DNA from: CAWGYT01 sp963826795
GTDB lineage: Bacteria > Planctomycetota > Planctomycetia > Pirellulales > Pirellulaceae
Direction of reading: 5' to 3'
Length of the DNA stretch: 64,000 bases
NCBI GenBank assembly: GCA_963826795.1
Contig: CAWGYT010000011.1
Coordinates: forward strand, 159,164-223,163
Positions 60,050 to 64,000 of this stretch are shown in pieces. A program made the position numbers and the translations under genes. A model generated the notes under the pieces. The model searched no databases and was not told the DNA's origin. It worked only from the letters and a program-made list of their open reading frames with translations. Within the stretch, counting starts at the first letter, position 1. Each line of letters begins with the position of its first letter.

Positions 60050-60126
60050 GGGAAAAGGGGTCAGGTCTCAAAAGTGCGAAGCACCCGGAGGGCCGTTCCG
60101 GCTTTTGAGACCTGACCCCTTTTCCC
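60050..60126. repeat. 25-bp perfect inverted repeat with 27-base loop
   Basis: The arms are GGGAAAAGGGGTCAGGTCTC AAAAG (60050-60074) and their exact complement (60102-60126). The pair begins eleven bases after the BBP7 stop, so it could end that transcript. GACCCCTTTTCCCGACG is repeated once more at about 60131-60147. It is probably a member of a dispersed repeat family. Confidence 0.85.
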
Positions 60127-60319
60127 GACGCTGACCCCTTTTCCCGACGCCGGTTGCCACCGTGATCGCCCGTTTTTCGATCGCACGATTTTTCGGCACC
60201 CGCTAGAATCAGGTTCGAGCGAACAGGCCGAGATCCAGCCTGCTTGACCCGAGGGTGTTCTTGGAAGATGCCGAGCGGCTTCCCTCACCGGCTGGACGCC
60301 ATGGAATGGGGAGCGGGAC

Positions 60320-63094
60320 TTGACCACTTGGAACAACACGAGATCGCCGCGGCGACGCGGCCGTTGGCAGTTTGAACGGCTGGAGGGGAGGGAGTTGCTG
60401 GCCGGCGACGGCTTGTCCGCTGATCTCGGCCTCGAGCTCCCTCGCGGCGGTCAGGTGCGTATCGTCGGCGGTCTCGAGTCGAGCCCGGACGCCTGGCCCT
60501 GGATGGCGTCGCTGCAGCGCGGGGCTCATTTTTGTGGCGCGTCGCTCGTCGCCCCCGATGCCCTGGTCACCGCCGCGCACTGCGTAGAAGGCAACGCGCC
60601 GCGCGAACTTCGCGTTGTCTTGGGGCGGTCGGATCTGTCGACCAGCGCAGGCAAGAGTCATCAGGTCGCCGAGATTATCGTCCATCCCGAATACGATCCG
60701 TTTTCGAACGATGCGGATGTGGCGATCTTGATGCTCACGACGCCGTCCGACCTCGAACCCTTGCCGATCCTCCAAGCTTCCGACGAAGCACTCGCGGCGC
60801 CTGATACACTGGCGACGGTGATTGGCTGGGGCGTGACTCAGGAAAGCGGTTCTTCGCCCGATCGATTGCGAGAAGTGCGCGTCCCGATCGTCTCGAACGA
60901 GGTCGCCAATCGTCCCGGGTCCTATGCGGGTGCGGTGACGCCGCGGATGCTGGCCGCGGGCTTGGCGGCCGGCGGCAAGGACTCGTGCCAGGGAGACAGC
61001 GGGGGCCCGCTGATGGTCAGCGACGCGGAAGGACGATCCTATCTGGCCGGGATCGTTAGCTGGGGAGATGGGTGTGCGCGTCCCAACAAGTACGGCATCT
61101 ATACCCGCGTGAGTTCGGTCGCGAATTGGATCGTCGAACGAACCCAGGTTGCCTCGGCTGGCTCGTTGAACTTCATCCAAGAACGGTACACGGCGGGGCA
61201 GATCGCCGAGTTGAAATTGACGGATGCCGACCTCGCCGGTCAGGGTTCCGTGACGATCGAACTGAGCACGGACACGGGCGATGTGGAGTCGCTGACGATG
61301 ATCGAAACGCTTCCCGGCCGCTTTGCGGGAGCCATCCCCATTCGGGAGGCAGCCGTCATCGCCGGTAACGACCAGTTGGATGCGCTGGGCGGCGTCTTGT
61401 TGGCGGCGACTTATCTGGATGCCGACGACGGCAAGGGCCATTCCGTTACCGTCCGAGATACGGCGCGGATCATTGTCGACGACTACGGAAACGATGCGCA
61501 GCGGGCGGCGCAACTTGAAATCGCCCAGCCGGTCGCCGGCGAAATTGAATTGGATGGCGACGTCGACTGGTTTCGATTCTCCGTGCTCGCCGACAAGTCG
61601 TACGGTCTGAACGTGCTTCTGAACGGGTCGCTCAATGACTCGGTCCTTGAGTTGTACGACGACAGCGGCGAAACCTTGCTCGATTCCGACGACGACGGGG
61701 GCGCCGGGCTCGCTTCCTCACTGATTTATCGCCCTGGACGGGACGGATTCGCGTTTGCTCAAGTCGCGGGATATGGCAGCAACGTCGGGACGTACCAGTT
61801 GGAGGTCAATCAATTTGACGCGAGTGCAGACGACCACGGCGCGACCAGCGAGACGGCGACGCCGATCGCCTTGGGCGCTGGCACCGCGGGCTCGATCGAG
61901 TTGCCGTTTGACCAGGATTGGTTCGTGTTTGACGCGACCGAGGCCCAAACCTATCAGGTGACGACCCGCCTCGGTTCGCTCGGAGACTCCGTGATCCGCT
62001 TGATTGGCAACGACGGCAGCACCGAGCTGGATTTTGACGACGATTCGGGCGACGGTCTGGCGTCCCGAATTGTCTGGCGAGCAAGCAAGTCCGGGACGTA
62101 CTTCGTCGAAGTTTCCGGCTTCGACTCCAGCGTCGGGACGTACGAATTGACAATCGAAGCGATTGACGCGTCGGTTGACGATCATGGCAACGGTCGGTTT
62201 GATGCCACGCCCATCAATTTTCCCTCCGCAACGGCGGGCGATCTCGAATCGATTGGCGATACGGACTGGTTTGAATTCATCGCGACAGTCGGCGTGACGT
62301 ACGAATTCTCGACGGAACTGATCGGATTGAACGATTCCACTCTGCGACTGCTGAATCGCGGCGGCATCGAGTTGGAGTTCAACGACGATAACGGATTCGG
62401 TTTCGATTCGCAGATCACATGGACCGCGCCCTCGTCAGGGAACTATTACATCGAGGTCGCGGGGTTCCTCGAGGACGACTTGGGGACGTACCTGCTGACG
62501 GCTACAAGTGATGGCGACACGATTCTGGACGATCACGGCGCGACTCCTGAGACCGCGACCCTGGCGGAGCCGTTTCTGCCCGTCGCGGGCCAAATTGACT
62601 TTCGTGGAGATGTCGATTGGTTTCAGTTTGAAGCTCTGGCCGGCGTCGTGTACGACGTCCAGACCACGGGGGGATCCCTTGGCGACACGGTGCTTCGCTT
62701 GCTTGACCAGGACGGCTTCACGGAATTGGCGCGAGACGACGACTCGGGAGACGGCTTCGCCTCGGCCCTGCAGTGGCACGCCGTGCAGTCGGCCACTTAC
62801 TTCATCGAAGTCTCGGCGTATCAGGATGATCTGGGGAGCTACCAGCTTTCCGTCTCGATTCCGCTGGGCGATGCCAACTTGGACGGCACGTTCGATTCGG
62901 CGGATTTGACGCAGATTTTTCAACGCGGCCAGTACGACGACGGGATCCCCGGCAACTCGACCTGGGCCGATGGGGATTGGGATGGCGACGGCGAGTTCTC
63001 CAGCTCGGACCTGGTCGCCGCCTTTCAGGCAGGTCGCTATGAACAGCCTGCCGCCCGCGACCGAGTCCTTGCGGACCGGGCGTTTCTTGCGTGA
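60320..63094 (+). CDS. Secreted trypsin-like serine protease with PPC domains and dockerin-like C-terminus
   Basis: A 924-residue protein starting at TTG 60320 behind GGGGAG. The N-terminus is basic then WQFERLEGRELLAG, the planctomycete surface tag. The S1 domain starts IVGGLESSPDAWPWMASLQR. Catalytic residues are His87 (TAAHC), Asp133 (DADVAILML) and Ser227 (GDSGGP). Four PPC-like beta domains follow (about 390-495, 503-613, 620-730 and 737-845), each with a DDHG and DWF/DTDWFEF pattern. The C-terminus (GDANLDGTFDSADLTQIFQR ... DWDGDGEFSSSDLVAAFQAG) closely matches the CotH protein's ending. Confidence 0.93.
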   Translation: MTTWNNTRSPRRRGRWQFERLEGRELLAGDGLSADLGLELPRGGQVRIVGGLESSPDAWPWMASLQRGAHFCGASLVAPDALVTAAHCVEGNAPRELRVVLGRSDLSTSAGKSHQVAEIIVHPEYDPFSNDADVAILMLTTPSDLEPLPILQASDEALAAPDTLATVIGWGVTQESGSSPDRLREVRVPIVSNEVANRPGSYAGAVTPRMLAAGLAAGGKDSCQGDSGGPLMVSDAEGRSYLAGIVSWGDGCARPNKYGIYTRVSSVANWIVERTQVASAGSLNFIQERYTAGQIAELKLTDADLAGQGSVTIELSTDTGDVESLTMIETLPGRFAGAIPIREAAVIAGNDQLDALGGVLLAATYLDADDGKGHSVTVRDTARIIVDDYGNDAQRAAQLEIAQPVAGEIELDGDVDWFRFSVLADKSYGLNVLLNGSLNDSVLELYDDSGETLLDSDDDGGAGLASSLIYRPGRDGFAFAQVAGYGSNVGTYQLEVNQFDASADDHGATSETATPIALGAGTAGSIELPFDQDWFVFDATEAQTYQVTTRLGSLGDSVIRLIGNDGSTELDFDDDSGDGLASRIVWRASKSGTYFVEVSGFDSSVGTYELTIEAIDASVDDHGNGRFDATPINFPSATAGDLESIGDTDWFEFIATVGVTYEFSTELIGLNDSTLRLLNRGGIELEFNDDNGFGFDSQITWTAPSSGNYYIEVAGFLEDDLGTYLLTATSDGDTILDDHGATPETATLAEPFLPVAGQIDFRGDVDWFQFEALAGVVYDVQTTGGSLGDTVLRLLDQDGFTELARDDDSGDGFASALQWHAVQSATYFIEVSAYQDDLGSYQLSVSIPLGDANLDGTFDSADLTQIFQRGQYDDGIPGNSTWADGDWDGDGEFSSSDLVAAFQAGRYEQPAARDRVLADRAFLA

Positions 63095-63110
63095 GTTGGA
63101 GCTCGCGATG

Positions 63111-63149
63111 CCCTCCCCTCGCTTTCGCTCGATCCTCCCAAGGGGAGGG
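63111..63149 (+). terminator. Candidate hairpin after the protease gene
   Basis: CCCTCCCCT (63111-63119) and AGGGGAGGG (63141-63149) form a 9-bp perfect GC-rich stem with a 21-base loop. It starts 17 bases after the stop. No T-run follows, so it may also be a dispersed repeat. GCTTTCGCTCGA is present in the loop and again at about 63165. Confidence 0.45.
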
Positions 63150-63341
63150 TGATCTCACGCGAAGGCTTTCGCTCGACCCTCCCAAAGTCTGAGTGAACTC
63201 ACGACACGAAAGGTGTGTAGCGCGCCTCGTCGTCATGATAGAATGAGCCGCGTTCGGGGGGCGTTGGCATCGGGGAATTGGCTCCGACTCGCCTGCGTCT
63301 CATGACCTGTGGTGTTTCCACCTGAGGGAGTTTGCCTGCTC

Positions 63342-64000
63342 ATGTCCTATCGTTTGCGCCGCCGCCAGTTTTTGCAATCCAGTGCCGCGTTTGCCGCGTT
63401 CGGGCTGCTGCCGCGTTCGATCCGCGCGGCGTCGCCCAACGGAAAGCTCCGGACCGCGCATATCGGGGTGGGCGGCATGGGAGGCGCTGATCTGCAGTCG
63501 ATCGCGTCGCACCCCGACGTCGAAGTGGCCGGGCTGTGCGACGTGGACGCGGGCAACCTCGAGCGGGCTCACGCCCAGCATCAGCCGCGCGCACGTTCCG
63601 CGACTTTCGAGAGATGTTGGCCGAGTTGGGCGAGACGATCGACGCGGTGGTCGTCTCGACGCCCGATCACACGCACGCTCCCGCCGCCATGACGGCGATG
63701 AATCACGGCAAGCCCGTCTATTGCCAGAAGCCGTTAACGCACGAAGTCTTCGAAGCTCGGCAGCTGCGAGTCATGGCAGCCGAAAAGGGCTTGGTCACGC
63801 AGATGGGGATTCAGGTCCATGCGAGCCAGCCTTACCGGCGGGCCACGATGCTGATTCAACGTGGCGTGCTCGGAAAGATCAGCCAGGTGCACGCCTGGTC
63901 GAACAAGAATTGGGGCTTTGATGGTCTCGGCGAGGCCGGCAAGGACAGCATCCCGCCGAATCTCGATTGGAACCTTTGGATCGGCACCGCCGCGATGCGT
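63342..64000 (+). CDS. Tat-exported Gfo/Idh/MocA-family oxidoreductase, cut by the window end (frameshifted)
   Basis: The N-terminus is MSYRLRRRQFLQSSAAFAAF, a twin-arginine signal, then LRTAHIGVGGMGGADLQSIA (Rossmann start). Restoring one base near 63590 leads to FREMLAELGETIDAVVVSTP then DHTHAPAAMTAMNHGKPVYC and QKPLTHEVFEARQLRVMAAE. QKPL carries the conserved lysine. The frame is still open at 64000. Start ATG 63342 was preferred over GTG 63309 because the Tat signal begins there. It is related to the gene at 17243. Confidence 0.88.

Overview
This window looks like a chromosomal segment of a planctomycete, most like the Pirellulales group. The evidence is the gene content: DUF1501/DUF1549 paired proteins, a PVC-type heme-binding protein, a BBP7-family outer-membrane barrel, Tat-exported Gfo/Idh/MocA oxidoreductases, a CotH/lamin-tail giant protein, secreted proteins with an N-terminal 'LExLExRxLLA' tag, and GC-rich dispersed intergenic repeats. 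The species cannot be named from sequence alone.

Layout. 1-171 is the tail of an ABC permease, followed by a 160-bp tandem array (231-810). 924-2737 holds a PRPP-synthetase-like gene and a WD40 fragment, both frameshifted. 2847-3077 is csrA (minus). 3639-7671 is a compact plus-strand cluster: RimK-associated zinc protease, rimK, an AstE/AspA-type deacylase and an HlyD-type adaptor. 8072-14902 holds planctomycete hypotheticals, a stand-alone LigD-type phosphoesterase and a DUF11 lipoprotein. 14935-30611 is dominated by large exported proteins on the minus strand: a di-heme cytochrome/beta-propeller, a Tat oxidoreductase, a 1,650-residue SGNH/propeller/cupredoxin/cytochrome fusion and a 2,240-residue CotH/lamin-tail protein. 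30861-36511 holds a cupin, tyrS, a small hypothetical and a secreted dockerin protein. 36603-40743 is a WD40-DUF1501-DUF1549 operon.

40877-49810 is the translation cluster thrS-infC-rpmI-rplT-pheS-pheT on the minus strand, split by a plus-strand glycosyltransferase between infC and rpmI. infC has no ATG/GTG/TTG available and appears to start at an ATC codon. A tRNA-Val(GAC) at 50346 is followed by a gene-poor, less GC-rich stretch to about 52150. Then come a GH29 alpha-L-fucosidase, sucrose synthase (minus), a 2.4-kb repeat mosaic (56236-58250), a BBP7 barrel, a secreted trypsin-like protease and the start of another Tat oxidoreductase.

Two things cut across the window. First, at least eleven single- or double-base indels break otherwise complete genes, including the essential pheS. 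This points to sequencing or assembly errors more than gene decay, so I annotate these genes at full length and mark the break points. Second, the 56.2-58.2 kb region is a mosaic of short repeats in both orientations around a nearly palindromic core (AGAC-S-GTCT). One further copy replaces the tail of a membrane-protein gene 5 kb away. This is the best candidate here for something undescribed. Three secreted giants also share matching N- and C-terminal tags, which suggests a common export or anchoring route.
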